Source: Methanohalobium evestigatum Z-7303 (lineage in GTDB: Archaea; Halobacteriota; Methanosarcinia; Methanosarcinales; Methanosarcinaceae). Taken from it: 64,000 nt of DNA. The notes under the pieces were generated by a model. The model worked only from the letters and a program-made list of their open reading frames with translations, searched no databases and was not told the origin of the DNA. This document shows positions 17,752 to 25,887 of the stretch, in pieces. Where the stretch lies: assembly GCF_000196655.1 (NCBI RefSeq), contig NC_014253.1:2001423-2065422 (forward strand), given 5' to 3'. The position numbers and the translations under genes were made by a program. Each line of letters begins with the position of its first letter. Positions within the stretch are counted from its first letter, which is position 1.

Positions 17752-18180
17752 TTATTCTGGACGTACAATTACCCTTGTACCGCGTTCTATTTCTTTGACA
17801 TCCACGTTGCCTATCAGTTCCAGAGTTTTTTCAGCTTTCACAAACCCTAATCTACATCCTGGTCTTACACTCATTTCCCCACTGCATATCACAGATTTTA
17901 CCACAGCACCATCAAGAATTTTTACGGTATTTTTTATTTCCAGATTGCCGTCTATTTTTGAATATGGACCTATAAGTACATCCTCTGCTCTAACGTTACC
18001 TCTTATCACAGAACCTTTTCCAAGTTTTAGAGAGCCGTTAACATCTAAATCTTTCCAAAAATTTACCCCTATACCTGTTATCAGGTTACCGTTAATATTC
18101 ACATCATCTTCAAAAAACGCCTGTTTCCTGATAATATAGGTATTGGATTCGGGATGATACTTTAAAAAATTAAGATTCAT
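17752..18180 (-). CDS. Bactofilin-like polymer-forming protein
   Basis: About 142 residues dominated by short beta-strand repeats ('VNINGNLITGIGV', 'LDVNGSLKLGKGSVIRGNV', 'IDGNLEIKNTV'), the right-handed beta-helix pattern of the bactofilin/polymer-forming family. In bacteria bactofilins form cytoskeletal filaments; archaeal homologues are uncharacterised. No membrane segment is seen. The start is set at 18180 (MNLNFLKYHPE); the frame continues to 18231 without a better signal. It converges on the ABC ATPase. A second beta-helix protein of this kind begins at the right edge of the window. Confidence 0.72.
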   Translation of the reverse strand: MNLNFLKYHPESNTYIIRKQAFFEDDVNINGNLITGIGVNFWKDLDVNGSLKLGKGSVIRGNVRAEDVLIGPYSKIDGNLEIKNTVKILDGAVVKSVICSGEMSVRPGCRLGFVKAEKTLELIGNVDVKEIERGTRVIVRPE

Positions 18181-18264
18181 AAAAATCACATGTTCCCTGA
18201 ATATAGATATTACCATGACCCGAAAATCCATAATACAACCGGTTGATGGGTAGTGGATACAGGA

Positions 18265-18558
18265 TTATTTGCCACCTTCCCGGTTTTCTTTGATTATTTT
18301 TGCTATCTGTTTTAAAAGATATGATTTTGGAGCTGTTTTATCAACCATCACTCTTCCGCTTACTTCCCACCATGACCTGGGATAAGCTTTATCTTCTTCT
18401 ACTTCAGGGTTCAACCCCAATTTGGATGCAGCTTTTTCGATTTCTTTAAGTTCTGGTTCTCTAACGGACTTTTTCTTTGATATGATTCGACCATCGCTTC
18501 TCGTTCTTGTCCGGTCCAGATATACCGGCCAGATTACCAATTTTCCTCTATCGCGCAT
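18265..18558 (-). CDS. srp19: Signal recognition particle protein SRP19
   Basis: SRP19 binds helices 6 and 8 of 7S RNA and organises the archaeal SRP for SRP54 binding. The sequence shows 'LVIWPVYLDRTRTRSDGR' at the N-terminus and the hallmark 'YPRSWWEVSGRVMVD'. The ATG at 18558 (MRDRGKLVIWP) matches the usual family start; the frame extends to 18585 through two further Met codons. A TATA-like tract about 30 nt upstream suggests a leaderless or nearly leaderless mRNA. 7S RNA itself is not in the window. Confidence 0.92.
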   Translation of the reverse strand: MRDRGKLVIWPVYLDRTRTRSDGRIISKKKSVREPELKEIEKAASKLGLNPEVEEDKAYPRSWWEVSGRVMVDKTAPKSYLLKQIAKIIKENREGGK

Positions 18559-18671
18559 TAACATATTAGACAAATGTAACTTCATTAAATTTAAAGTTGG
18601 TTGATGTTTTTAACCCAGTGATGCCATAAGTACCAAAATATATATAATTATTTAAACGTTAGTAAATTTAC

Positions 18672-18929
18672 ATGATTGACCCGGAAACAAACATTACAGT
18701 AGAACCAGACCTTGAAGAATTTATACTTAACAATGATAAGGATTTCCGATTGTCCACAACCTGTGGTGGACCTATCCTGATACCTACTTCACTGAAACCC
18801 CCTAAACCATCGGATATAAAAATCGATATAGGTGAAAATACTCTATATATATCAAGGGTTCAGGCACGGTATGTGAGCCATCTAAACAAATCTATGATAC
18901 TCAATTCTCCAATATGCGAACTTGACTGA
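18672..18929 (+). CDS. Conserved small archaeal protein of unknown function
   Basis: An 85-residue acidic protein, compact alpha/beta in appearance, with 'TTCGGPILIPTSLKPPKP' and 'GENTLYISRVQARYVSHLNKSML'-like hydrophobic spacing. I do not recognise a family. A TATA-like run lies about 30 nt upstream of the ATG, consistent with a leaderless transcript, and the composition matches real genes nearby. Its stop codon abuts the stop of the convergent isomerase-like gene (18929/18930). Confidence 0.6.
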   Translation: MIDPETNITVEPDLEEFILNNDKDFRLSTTCGGPILIPTSLKPPKPSDIKIDIGENTLYISRVQARYVSHLNKSMILNSPICELD

Positions 18930-19736
18930 TTAAACTTTCAAATTATTTATTATTTTTTTGCCGGCAACTACATCATCAATTGAAAATACTTCCAGATTAT
19001 AAATACCTCTATATCCTTTAATATCTTCAAGTATCGAAAAATCTATCATGCATTTTCCAGGCGCCTGATGTAGATCACCGTCATAATCCTCTGTCCATAC
19101 TCCATAATTATCATGAAGATGCATATGAACTACATAATCTGATATTCTGTTTGCAAAATACCGCAGTTTTTGATTATCTCCACCACATGTAAGATTTGCA
19201 TGACCGATATCAAATGTCACACCAAGATTATCTGAATTTACTTCTTCTACTGCCTGTAAAAGTTCATCAGCATCGCAGCATAAATTGTTTGTATCAGTAC
19301 CTTCTTTGTTTTCAAGACCCAACATTACTCCATAATCTGATGCTGTTGATGCAAGTGATTTGAGATTATCCAACATTTTTGCAAACGATTTATATCTGTC
19401 CTGATGGATCTTACCCGGATGAATTACTACTACTCTTGTATCCAGTTTATTGGCAAGATTAATCGATTCTTCCATTAATCCAAACTGCTTATCATCCATG
19501 ATTGTAGTATCAACAAGCAAATCGTCAGGATAGGTATCCACATCTGCAAAATATGGAGCATGCATGGATGTTAAGGCGCTGGATGTGGACAATTCATCAT
19601 ATACTTTTTTGAATTCATCATCCTGTAATTTCGAACCGTTATAAAGCCCCATTTTTGGTATATAGAGTTCTATAGAATCCACTTCATGCTTTAACTGGTA
19701 TATACTTCCTGCCAGTGATGATGCTCCGATTATCAT
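18930..19736 (-). CDS. Sugar phosphate isomerase/epimerase-like TIM-barrel protein
   Basis: A 268-residue protein of the xylose-isomerase-like / AP endonuclease 2 superfamily. Metal-binding positions are readable: His in 'VVVIHPGK', Glu in 'LGLENKEG', 'DIGHANL', 'VVHMHLHDN' and Glu in 'YNLEVFS' near the end. Archaeal members are often labelled sugar phosphate isomerase/epimerase with no proven substrate; endonuclease IV is less likely given the missing DNA-binding insertions. Divergent from the mtr operon; the 293-nt gap between them holds the mtr promoter and leader. Confidence 0.78.
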   Translation of the reverse strand: MIIGASSLAGSIYQLKHEVDSIELYIPKMGLYNGSKLQDDEFKKVYDELSTSSALTSMHAPYFADVDTYPDDLLVDTTIMDDKQFGLMEESINLANKLDTRVVVIHPGKIHQDRYKSFAKMLDNLKSLASTASDYGVMLGLENKEGTDTNNLCCDADELLQAVEEVNSDNLGVTFDIGHANLTCGGDNQKLRYFANRISDYVVHMHLHDNYGVWTEDYDGDLHQAPGKCMIDFSILEDIKGYRGIYNLEVFSIDDVVAGKKIINNLKV

Positions 19737-19805
19737 ACCTAAAAAACTGGTAACTGGTTAAATAATGGTTTTGGTTAATAGGAAATCAAAATAACAAAAA
19801 ATTTG

Positions 19806-20029
19806 TTATATAAAATTGAAGAAATATAAAGTTTAAATATTTAAAAACAATATTATCGGGTGTTGATTTTAAATCAAAAACCAAAAGCTTTATGAATGAT
19901 TTGAGATTATCCAATCAAGTTAACAAAGTCTATTCCCTATCGATTATAATACAGCATACCCACACCAGGAGATGCTTATTACAGTTTTTTATACTGATTT
20001 ATAATCATAAAAAGAAAGGAGGAAAATGA
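19806..20029 (+). promoter_or_regulatory. mtr operon promoter and long 5' leader
   Basis: TTATATAAAA (19806-19815) is the best TATA box in the 293-nt gap, giving a start near 19840 and a leader of about 190 nt. The leader contains the palindrome TGATTT-T-AAATCA (about 19863-19875), an 18-nt copy of sequence from the neighbouring gene (19897-19914) and a strong Shine-Dalgarno GAAAGGAGG (about 20014-20022) before the mtrE ATG. Long leaders are common for methanogenesis operons in Methanosarcinales. Confidence 0.5.
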
Positions 20030-20944
20030 ATGGACCCACTCTTAGGTATGGGTGTACTGGCACTTATGGGAGCTGCAGCAACCATTGCTGGCGCTACAGA
20101 GGATCTTGAATCTGATGTTGGATCGCAAAGTAATCCCAACTCTCAAGTGCAACTTGCACCCCAAATGATGCATCCACATAGAATATACAACAAAGCTATT
20201 TCTGGAGAACCACCATCAAACGCTCTAATGTGTGCGATTGGAGGTACCATAGCTTCAGTTATGATGAGTGCATATGGATTGTCTGTGGTTTTTGCAATTA
20301 CATTTGGTGCAGCAATTGCCGCAGTTGTACACGGAACATATGCAGCATCATCATTTATGGGTAGAGTTTCCAGTCAGAAACGTTTTAAACAGCCTTTGTA
20401 CCTTGATATTGTTAGGTCGCATACACCTGTTATCATAGGATATGCATTTTTAACCACATTCTTTATACTGGTTATATCCTATCTAATGTCATCGGTACTC
20501 AATCATCCATTCCCATTGCCGCTTCTTGCGTTTATATGGGGCATTACTGTTGGTGCTATTGGTTCATCCACTGGTGATGTACACTACGGTGCTGAACGAG
20601 AATACCAGAACGTTGAATTCGGGTCTGGTATAAACGCTGCCAATTCTGGAGATATCGTTAGATATGGAGAATCAGGCCTCAGGAACGGTATCGACAACGC
20701 TTGGTTCTGTTCAAAATTTGGAGGACCAGTCACAGGAATTGCATTTGGTATGACCGTTTTCCTCAGTGGATGGGTAACAACCGTATTCAATCCCGGAGAA
20801 AGTATTACAATGGGCTGGCTTTCAGTAATTGCCGGCTTGTTAATAGTTGCTATTTTGATAATCGGAAATCGAGTCATTGAAACCTGGGCACGCAGTACCT
20901 ATGGTCCCTACCAAGAAGATGAAAGTGAAGAGGTGACTGCATGA
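20030..20944 (+). CDS. mtrE: Tetrahydromethanopterin S-methyltransferase subunit E
   Basis: Integral membrane subunit (304 residues) of the Na+-pumping complex that transfers the methyl group from methyl-H4MPT/H4SPT to coenzyme M. The N-terminus 'MDPLLGMGVLALMGAAATIAGATEDLESDVGSQSNPNSQVQ' region, summarised here by its first helix and the conserved 'ESDVGSQSNPNSQV', is specific to MtrE. About six hydrophobic segments follow. First gene of the operon behind a strong Shine-Dalgarno; its stop overlaps the mtrD start by 4 nt. MtrE with MtrC and MtrD forms the Na+-conducting part of the complex. Confidence 0.96.
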   Translation: MDPLLGMGVLALMGAAATIAGATEDLESDVGSQSNPNSQVQLAPQMMHPHRIYNKAISGEPPSNALMCAIGGTIASVMMSAYGLSVVFAITFGAAIAAVVHGTYAASSFMGRVSSQKRFKQPLYLDIVRSHTPVIIGYAFLTTFFILVISYLMSSVLNHPFPLPLLAFIWGITVGAIGSSTGDVHYGAEREYQNVEFGSGINAANSGDIVRYGESGLRNGIDNAWFCSKFGGPVTGIAFGMTVFLSGWVTTVFNPGESITMGWLSVIAGLLIVAILIIGNRVIETWARSTYGPYQEDESEEVTA

Positions 20945-21660
20945 TAGATATCGTTGGAATTCTTTCAGCCAACCTATTATATGTGCTTCTTATTACTATC
21001 GGGGGCACACTTGTTTCGTTTAGTGTTCATTTTGTTCCTGTCGGTGGTGCACCTGCAGCAATGGCACAGGCACCAGGTATTGGAACTGGTACTGTGCAAT
21101 TGGCTGCCGGTGCGGGTTTAACTGGATTAATTACCGCCGGTACAGTTTTGGGACTGACAAACAGTATTGCAATCGTCCTTGCATCTGGTGCAGTCGGTGC
21201 AATGTTAATGATTGGAAGTACCATGATCATTGGACAGATGGTATACGTTTTTGGAGTTGGTGTACCCCCAGCCGGTGGTAAATCCAAATATGACCCTATT
21301 ACAAAAGACAAGCAAGACATCTATTCCTCTCAAGGTACTGAAGGACACGGTCTTCCGACTGCATCCTATATCAGTGGAATAATCGGCGGTGGTCTTGGTG
21401 GTCTTGGTGGATCACTGGTTTACTATTCACTGGTTAACGTCACCAATAATATAGGTATGACAGACCTTGCCGGTTTAGCAGGTATTTTTGCTGTTGGTAT
21501 TTTCTTCATAAATGCAGTTATACCATCATACAACATCGGAGGGACCACAGAAGGTTTCCACGACCCCAAATTCAAAAGATGGTACAGAGCAGTAATTTCA
21601 TCCATAATTGCAACATTTATGTGTGCAATTATAGGCGTACTCGCTATAGGAGGTCTGTAA
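20941..21660 (+). CDS. mtrD: Tetrahydromethanopterin S-methyltransferase subunit D
   Basis: Hydrophobic 239-residue membrane subunit with six or so transmembrane stretches rich in Gly and Ala. 'HFVPVGGAPAAMAQAPGIGT' and 'GVGVPPAGGKSKYDPITKD' are characteristic MtrD segments. The ATG overlaps the mtrE stop (ATGA). It lies one base ahead of mtrC. It contributes to the Na+ translocation module. Confidence 0.96.
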   Translation: MIDIVGILSANLLYVLLITIGGTLVSFSVHFVPVGGAPAAMAQAPGIGTGTVQLAAGAGLTGLITAGTVLGLTNSIAIVLASGAVGAMLMIGSTMIIGQMVYVFGVGVPPAGGKSKYDPITKDKQDIYSSQGTEGHGLPTASYISGIIGGGLGGLGGSLVYYSLVNVTNNIGMTDLAGLAGIFAVGIFFINAVIPSYNIGGTTEGFHDPKFKRWYRAVISSIIATFMCAIIGVLAIGGL

Positions 21661-21661
21661 A

Positions 21662-22474
21662 ATGTCTGCAGGAGGATCTGGCGGACCAGCAACAGGTGGA
21701 ATTGACCACAACAAAATAATAATATTCGGTATAATAGGCGCTCTCGTAGGAATTTATGCAGCTTATTTCCTCGTAGATACAATCGGGCCAGCGTTTTCGT
21801 TTATCGCTGGACTGGGCGCGATATGCTCCATTGTATGGGGTGCATCTGCTGTAAGAAGAGTCAGTAATTATGGACTTGGTACAGGTGTTCCGTCAATAGG
21901 AATGTTGGCAATTGGTACTGGTATGGTTGCATCCCTTTTTGGAATGGCGGTAGGAAGTATAGCAGGACCTGTGATATCATTTGCTACTGCATGTGTCATC
22001 GGTCTGGTGATTGGTATTCTTGCCAACCGTATCATTGGCATGGGCATTCCTATCATGGAACAATCCATGACTGAAATTGCAGGCGCTGGAAGCCTTACCA
22101 TTGTTGCTCTCAGTACTACTATGTCAGGCACATTCATGATTGAAACTGTACTACCCAATGTCATTGGTACTGGGTATATCGCCATGATATTCATAATCGG
22201 TGCTCTTTCTATACTGCATCCGTTTAATGCCAATCTTGGACCCGATGAACACCAAGACCGTACATTGTCGACTGCTTTTGAAAAAGGTGCTATAGCTGTA
22301 ATTATTGCAGGAATTGTAGCAACAACTACAGCTGGAGCCGCATCAATACCAACAATTCTGGTTGGTGCATTCATCTGGTACACTGCATTCTCGAAATTCT
22401 ATGAGTACATCAAAAGAGATGCACACAAAGTAGTTGGAACCGGACTACTACCAACCGAGGAGGAGTTAGAATGA
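21662..22474 (+). CDS. mtrC: Tetrahydromethanopterin S-methyltransferase subunit C
   Basis: A 270-residue membrane protein with about seven hydrophobic segments and the conserved soluble loop 'HPFNANLGPDEHQDRTLS'. The N-terminal 'SAGGSGGPATGG' linker is cytosolic. Third gene of the operon; its stop overlaps mtrB (ATGA). With MtrD and MtrE it forms the membrane globule of the complex. Confidence 0.96.
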   Translation: MSAGGSGGPATGGIDHNKIIIFGIIGALVGIYAAYFLVDTIGPAFSFIAGLGAICSIVWGASAVRRVSNYGLGTGVPSIGMLAIGTGMVASLFGMAVGSIAGPVISFATACVIGLVIGILANRIIGMGIPIMEQSMTEIAGAGSLTIVALSTTMSGTFMIETVLPNVIGTGYIAMIFIIGALSILHPFNANLGPDEHQDRTLSTAFEKGAIAVIIAGIVATTTAGAASIPTILVGAFIWYTAFSKFYEYIKRDAHKVVGTGLLPTEEELE

Positions 22475-22797
22475 CCACCGTACATGTAGCACCTGAAGTG
22501 AATCTGGTAATGGACCCGATGAGCGGTTTGGTAGCAACAGAAAGAGAAGACATAATATCATACTCCATGGATCCAATACTGGAACAACTGGATGAACTGG
22601 ATAAAGTTGCAGATGATATGGTTAATTCATTGTCACCGAATATGCCGTTGCTTAATTCCAACCCCGGGCGTGAACGCACCTCATATTATGCAGGAATTGC
22701 ATCTAACGCCTTCTACGGCATAATCGTGGGACTGATATTTGCAACAATTATCATCATAGCTCTGTACGCCATGGGCCAGTTCGGAGGAGGTTTATAA
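22471..22797 (+). CDS. mtrB: Tetrahydromethanopterin S-methyltransferase subunit B
   Basis: A 108-residue small subunit with a mostly soluble N-terminal part ('VAPEVNLVMDPMSGLVA') and one C-terminal transmembrane helix ('GIIVGLIFATIIIIALYAMG'). In the solved complex MtrB, A, F and G helices form the stalk that links the corrinoid domain to the membrane. Overlaps mtrC by 4 nt and precedes mtrA by 1 nt. Confidence 0.95.
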   Translation: MTTVHVAPEVNLVMDPMSGLVATEREDIISYSMDPILEQLDELDKVADDMVNSLSPNMPLLNSNPGRERTSYYAGIASNAFYGIIVGLIFATIIIIALYAMGQFGGGL

Positions 22798-22798
22798 A

Positions 22799-23524
22799 AT
22801 GGCAGAAAAAAAAGAACCTGCTGAAGGGTGGCCAATTCTTAAAGGTGAATACGAGGTAGGAGACCCCAATAACTGTGTTGCAGTTATTACATGTGGTTCC
22901 CATCTTGAAGGCCAGCCAATGCTTGATGCAGGAGCTTCTATCGTCGGACCCTGTAAAACAGAAAATCTGGGTCTTGAAAAAGTGGTCTCACACATCATAT
23001 CAAATCCAAACATCCGCTACCTGATTGTCACCGGTGCAGAGGTTAAGGGACATATCACCGGTGAAGCAATGATGATGCTTCATAAAAATGGTGTTAAAGA
23101 CAACAGAATTGTAGGCGCTACTGGTGCAATTCCATACGTTGAAAATCTTACAGAAGAATCTGTAGAAAGACTCCAACAACAACTTGAAGAATGTGTAGAT
23201 TTATTAGGTACTGAAGACCTTAACACCATCACATCAAAAATCAAAGAACTTGCTGAAAAAGATCCTGGTGCCTTTGATGCCGAGCCAATGATTATACAGC
23301 TCGAAGAAGAAGAGGAAGAAGAAGAGGAAGGCGGAATCAAACCGATGTCCGCTGAAATCGCGACTATACAGGCAAGAATCAGGAATATTGAAAAGGATAT
23401 GATCAATGCAGGTGAAATGAACAAACTTCATTCTGGTGTACTTGCCGGTAAAATCGAAGGCATCATGGTAGGACTGGTCCTATCACTGTTTGTCCTTGGA
23501 CTCCTGTTGTTTGGAGGTATGTAA
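22799..23524 (+). CDS. mtrA: Tetrahydromethanopterin S-methyltransferase subunit A (corrinoid protein)
   Basis: The 241-residue subunit carrying the corrinoid that shuttles the methyl group. His85 in '[11 protein letters not shown]' is the expected lower ligand of cobalt (His84 in the Methanothermobacter protein). The globular domain (about 1-170) is followed by an acidic linker with a run of Glu (about 162-178) and a single C-terminal transmembrane helix ('[20 protein letters not shown]'). The Glu run is longer than I would expect for a non-halophile. MtrF starts 1 nt later. Confidence 0.96.
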   Translation: MAEKKEPAEGWPILKGEYEVGDPNNCVAVITCGSHLEGQPMLDAGASIVGPCKTENLGLEKVVSHIISNPNIRYLIVTGAEVKGHITGEAMMMLHKNGVKDNRIVGATGAIPYVENLTEESVERLQQQLEECVDLLGTEDLNTITSKIKELAEKDPGAFDAEPMIIQLEEEEEEEEEGGIKPMSAEIATIQARIRNIEKDMINAGEMNKLHSGVLAGKIEGIMVGLVLSLFVLGLLLFGGM

Positions 23525-23525
23525 T

Positions 23526-23756
23526 ATGGCAGAAGAAGAGGAATACGGACAGGGTGTACCCAAAGTTATAAACCCATTAATGGGACCCATCGAATCCGTT
23601 GTAGAAAAGATTCGTTACAGAGGTCAATTAATTGCAAGGAACCAGAAATTAGATTCCGGTGTATCTGCAACTGGTACTATAGGGTTTGCAATTGGTTTTA
23701 TAATTACAATGATTTTGACACTTGTAATCCCATTCTTGGTTTGGCAGGTGGTATAA
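23526..23756 (+). CDS. mtrF: Tetrahydromethanopterin S-methyltransferase subunit F
   Basis: A 76-residue subunit starting [18 protein letters not shown] at 23526, right after the mtrA stop; the longer open frame from 23490 lies within mtrA and is not used. The '[29 protein letters not shown]' region resembles the N-terminal helix segment shared with MtrA in some species, followed by one transmembrane helix. Adjacent to mtrG with no gap. Confidence 0.94.
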   Translation: MAEEEEYGQGVPKVINPLMGPIESVVEKIRYRGQLIARNQKLDSGVSATGTIGFAIGFIITMILTLVIPFLVWQVV

Positions 23757-23987
23757 ATGAGCGACAGTAATGAAAATAGGAGCATACCGAGTGTAATTGT
23801 AGACCCTGATGAATATAATGAAGTGGTTAAAAGACTCGACCGTATAGATGAGAAGGTTGAGTTTGCCAATAGTGAAATAGCACAGCGTATAGGTAAAAAG
23901 ATAGGCAGAGATATAGGAATCCTGTATGGAGCAGTCACTGGAATACTGATATTTTTAATCTATATTTCAGTATCATCAATGTTCTGA
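23757..23987 (+). CDS. mtrG: Tetrahydromethanopterin S-methyltransferase subunit G
   Basis: A 76-residue subunit with 'SVIVDPDEYNEVVKRLDRIDEKVEFANSEI', a coiled-coil-prone helix, then a transmembrane helix 'ILYGAVTGILIFLIYISVS'. Directly follows mtrF. Small single-span subunits B, F and G stabilise the complex around MtrA. Confidence 0.94.
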   Translation: MSDSNENRSIPSVIVDPDEYNEVVKRLDRIDEKVEFANSEIAQRIGKKIGRDIGILYGAVTGILIFLIYISVSSMF

Positions 23988-24002
23988 TTAAGAGGTGTTT
24001 AA

Positions 24003-24941
24003 ATGTTTAGATTTGATAAAAAACAGGAAGTCTTCAAAGTAGGAGATGTCCATTTTGGAGGACAACCCGGCGAATACCCTACTGTTCTGGTAGGCACAAT
24101 GTTTTATAACCGACATAAAATCGTAACTGATGAAGATAAAGGAGAATTTGACAAAGAAGCCGCCGAAGAACTCTGGAAAACACAGGAAGAGATGGGAGAT
24201 ATTACCGGCAATCCCTATGTTAACCAGATTGTTGGGGAAACAAAAGAAGCTATCAGGAATTACATAGACTGGTTTGTAGAAGTAGATGACAGTACACCAT
24301 TTTTGATAGATTCTTCTGATGGAAGTGTACGTGCAGAAGCCGCCAGATATGTTACAGAAATTGGAGTTGCTGACCGTGCAATCCACAACTCAATTAATGC
24401 AAGCATCCACGAAGATGAAATTGAGGCTGTTAGCCAGAGTGACATGGAAGCTTCAATTGTACTTGCATTCAATGCAACTGATCCATCTGTAAAAGGTAAA
24501 ATGGATATACTTGAAGAAGGCGGCGGTGGTATAGAAAAAGGATTGCTTGAAATTGCAAGAGAAAGTGGTATCACCAAACCACTGGTAGATGTAGCAGCAA
24601 CTCCACTCGGTGCAGGTGCAGGTGCTTCAATGAGAAGCGTTACCACTGTTAAAGGTCACTTAGGACTTCCTGCCGGTGGAGGATACCACAATATGTCATC
24701 AGCATGGGATTGGATGAAGCAGTTCAAAAAAGAACACAAAGAAGCATATATGCCTGCTGATGTAGGTACAAATCTTGTTGCCCAGACACTCGGATCCAAT
24801 TTCCAGCTATATGGTCCGATAGAAAACGCAAAGACTGTATTCCCTGCCACTGCAATGGTTGACATTATACTTGGTGAAAACGCCAAGGAACTTGGTATAG
24901 AACTTGCAATGGAAGACCATCCATTATACAAACTGGTATAA
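24003..24941 (+). CDS. mtrH: Tetrahydromethanopterin S-methyltransferase subunit H (methyltransferase)
   Basis: The soluble 312-residue TIM-barrel subunit that moves the methyl group from methyl-H4MPT/H4SPT to the Co(I) corrinoid of MtrA. 'FGGQPGEYPTVLVGTMFY' at the N-terminus, 'DSTPFLIDSSDGSVRAEA' and 'DVGTNLVAQTLGSNFQLYG' are conserved MtrH blocks. Last gene of the operon; the stop codon lies in the stem of a strong terminator hairpin. AGAGGTG precedes the ATG. Confidence 0.96.
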   Translation: MFRFDKKQEVFKVGDVHFGGQPGEYPTVLVGTMFYNRHKIVTDEDKGEFDKEAAEELWKTQEEMGDITGNPYVNQIVGETKEAIRNYIDWFVEVDDSTPFLIDSSDGSVRAEAARYVTEIGVADRAIHNSINASIHEDEIEAVSQSDMEASIVLAFNATDPSVKGKMDILEEGGGGIEKGLLEIARESGITKPLVDVAATPLGAGAGASMRSVTTVKGHLGLPAGGGYHNMSSAWDWMKQFKKEHKEAYMPADVGTNLVAQTLGSNFQLYGPIENAKTVFPATAMVDIILGENAKELGIELAMEDHPLYKLV

Positions 24942-24957
24942 ATACCAGTTTCTTTTT
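24930..24957 (+). terminator. mtr operon terminator
   Basis: AAACTGGTAT (24930-24939) and ATACCAGTTT (24942-24951) form a perfect 10-bp stem with a 2-nt loop (likely 4-5 bp effective loop after breathing), followed by CTTTTTC. The mtrH stop codon is in the stem. The U-rich tract fits archaeal termination. Confidence 0.7.
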
Positions 24958-25008
24958 CTACTCTTTTAAAACAAATACTTTATAAGAGCATAACCCTACA
25001 CTCAGTTC

Positions 25009-25575
25009 ATGACAGACATTATGCTTTTATGGGATACAAAAACATTATTTGAGAAACTTTTTCAGGAAAATGAGCTTGGCTGTAAACGGGTCATCTCCAG
25101 TTCACTGGGGACACCTTTTCTACCCCCATGCAAATCGGTTATAATTCCCACTGGTTTTGCCAACCCACAGTACACTACAATTTCTTCAGGTATTGAACAG
25201 AACAATAAATCATTTGAAAAATTCCTGAAAAACGGTGGTATGGTTACAGTATTTGGACCTATGGTATCTGAATATCATTATCAGTGGTTACCTGTACAGC
25301 TCACCTATATACAGAGACACAAGTCCACACCGCTTCAAAATGTAGGAGAACATGAAGCACAATCCATAATTGAAGACCTCAGCGAACCGGTCGAATGCGA
25401 TGGATATTTTTCAGAAACAGATGGACAAGTATTGTATAAAAACGATGAAAATCAACCTGTAATGGTTGTCAGGGAATACGGTGATGGATTAATAATCGCA
25501 ACCACTATACACGAATTTCCTTCCAGTAAATTCCTTACATGGATAAAAAATAGCGGTAGAAAAACACAGATTTAA
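25009..25575 (+). CDS. Conserved hypothetical protein, possible class I amidotransferase-like fold
   Basis: A 188-residue soluble protein, starting at the ATG at 25009 behind a TATA-like CTTTATAAG about 30 nt upstream (leaderless or short leader). I do not recognise a family with certainty. 'KSVIIPTGFANPQY' and 'KFLKNGGMVTVFGP' followed by 'VVREYGDGLIIATTIHEFPS' resemble the layout of ThuA/amidotransferase-like domains (strand, GG turn, then a GxGxII/HE segment), but no catalytic Cys elbow is visible. Position right after mtr may be incidental since the terminator separates them. Confidence 0.6.
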   Translation: MTDIMLLWDTKTLFEKLFQENELGCKRVISSSLGTPFLPPCKSVIIPTGFANPQYTTISSGIEQNNKSFEKFLKNGGMVTVFGPMVSEYHYQWLPVQLTYIQRHKSTPLQNVGEHEAQSIIEDLSEPVECDGYFSETDGQVLYKNDENQPVMVVREYGDGLIIATTIHEFPSSKFLTWIKNSGRKTQI

Positions 25576-25577
25576 AC

Positions 25578-25871
25578 TTATTTTTTGGTTTTTACCGTTT
25601 TATCCGAACGCAAACGTTTTAATTCATCAGGTTCGTTTCTAATTCTTAGTACAAATAGCCCTGAACACGGTTTGACATACTGGAAAAGCAGGTCAGAATC
25701 CTTCACACCAACCGGTATTTCATGACCACCTCTTAATACCACTCCCAGCAGTTTATATCCACCCGGTACATAGAATATTTCATCTGAATTTTGTTTTATG
25801 TATTTTTCACTTTCTGAAGGTGTCACACCGCTCAGGACGATTTCGTAGGGTAGGTCACTTATACATGTCAT
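25578..25871 (-). CDS. Conserved hypothetical protein (97 aa)
   Basis: A 97-residue protein with 'YEIVLSGVTPSESEKYIKQ', 'GGYKLLGVVLRGGHEIPVGVK' and a Lys-rich tail. No family recognised. It is downstream of purM on the same strand (16-nt gap to the purM stop) and converges on the preceding gene, their stops being 2 nt apart, so it is likely the last gene of the lysC-purM transcript. Confidence 0.6.
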   Translation of the reverse strand: MTCISDLPYEIVLSGVTPSESEKYIKQNSDEIFYVPGGYKLLGVVLRGGHEIPVGVKDSDLLFQYVKPCSGLFVLRIRNEPDELKRLRSDKTVKTKK

Positions 25872-25887
25872 ATTATTGAATCCTTAT

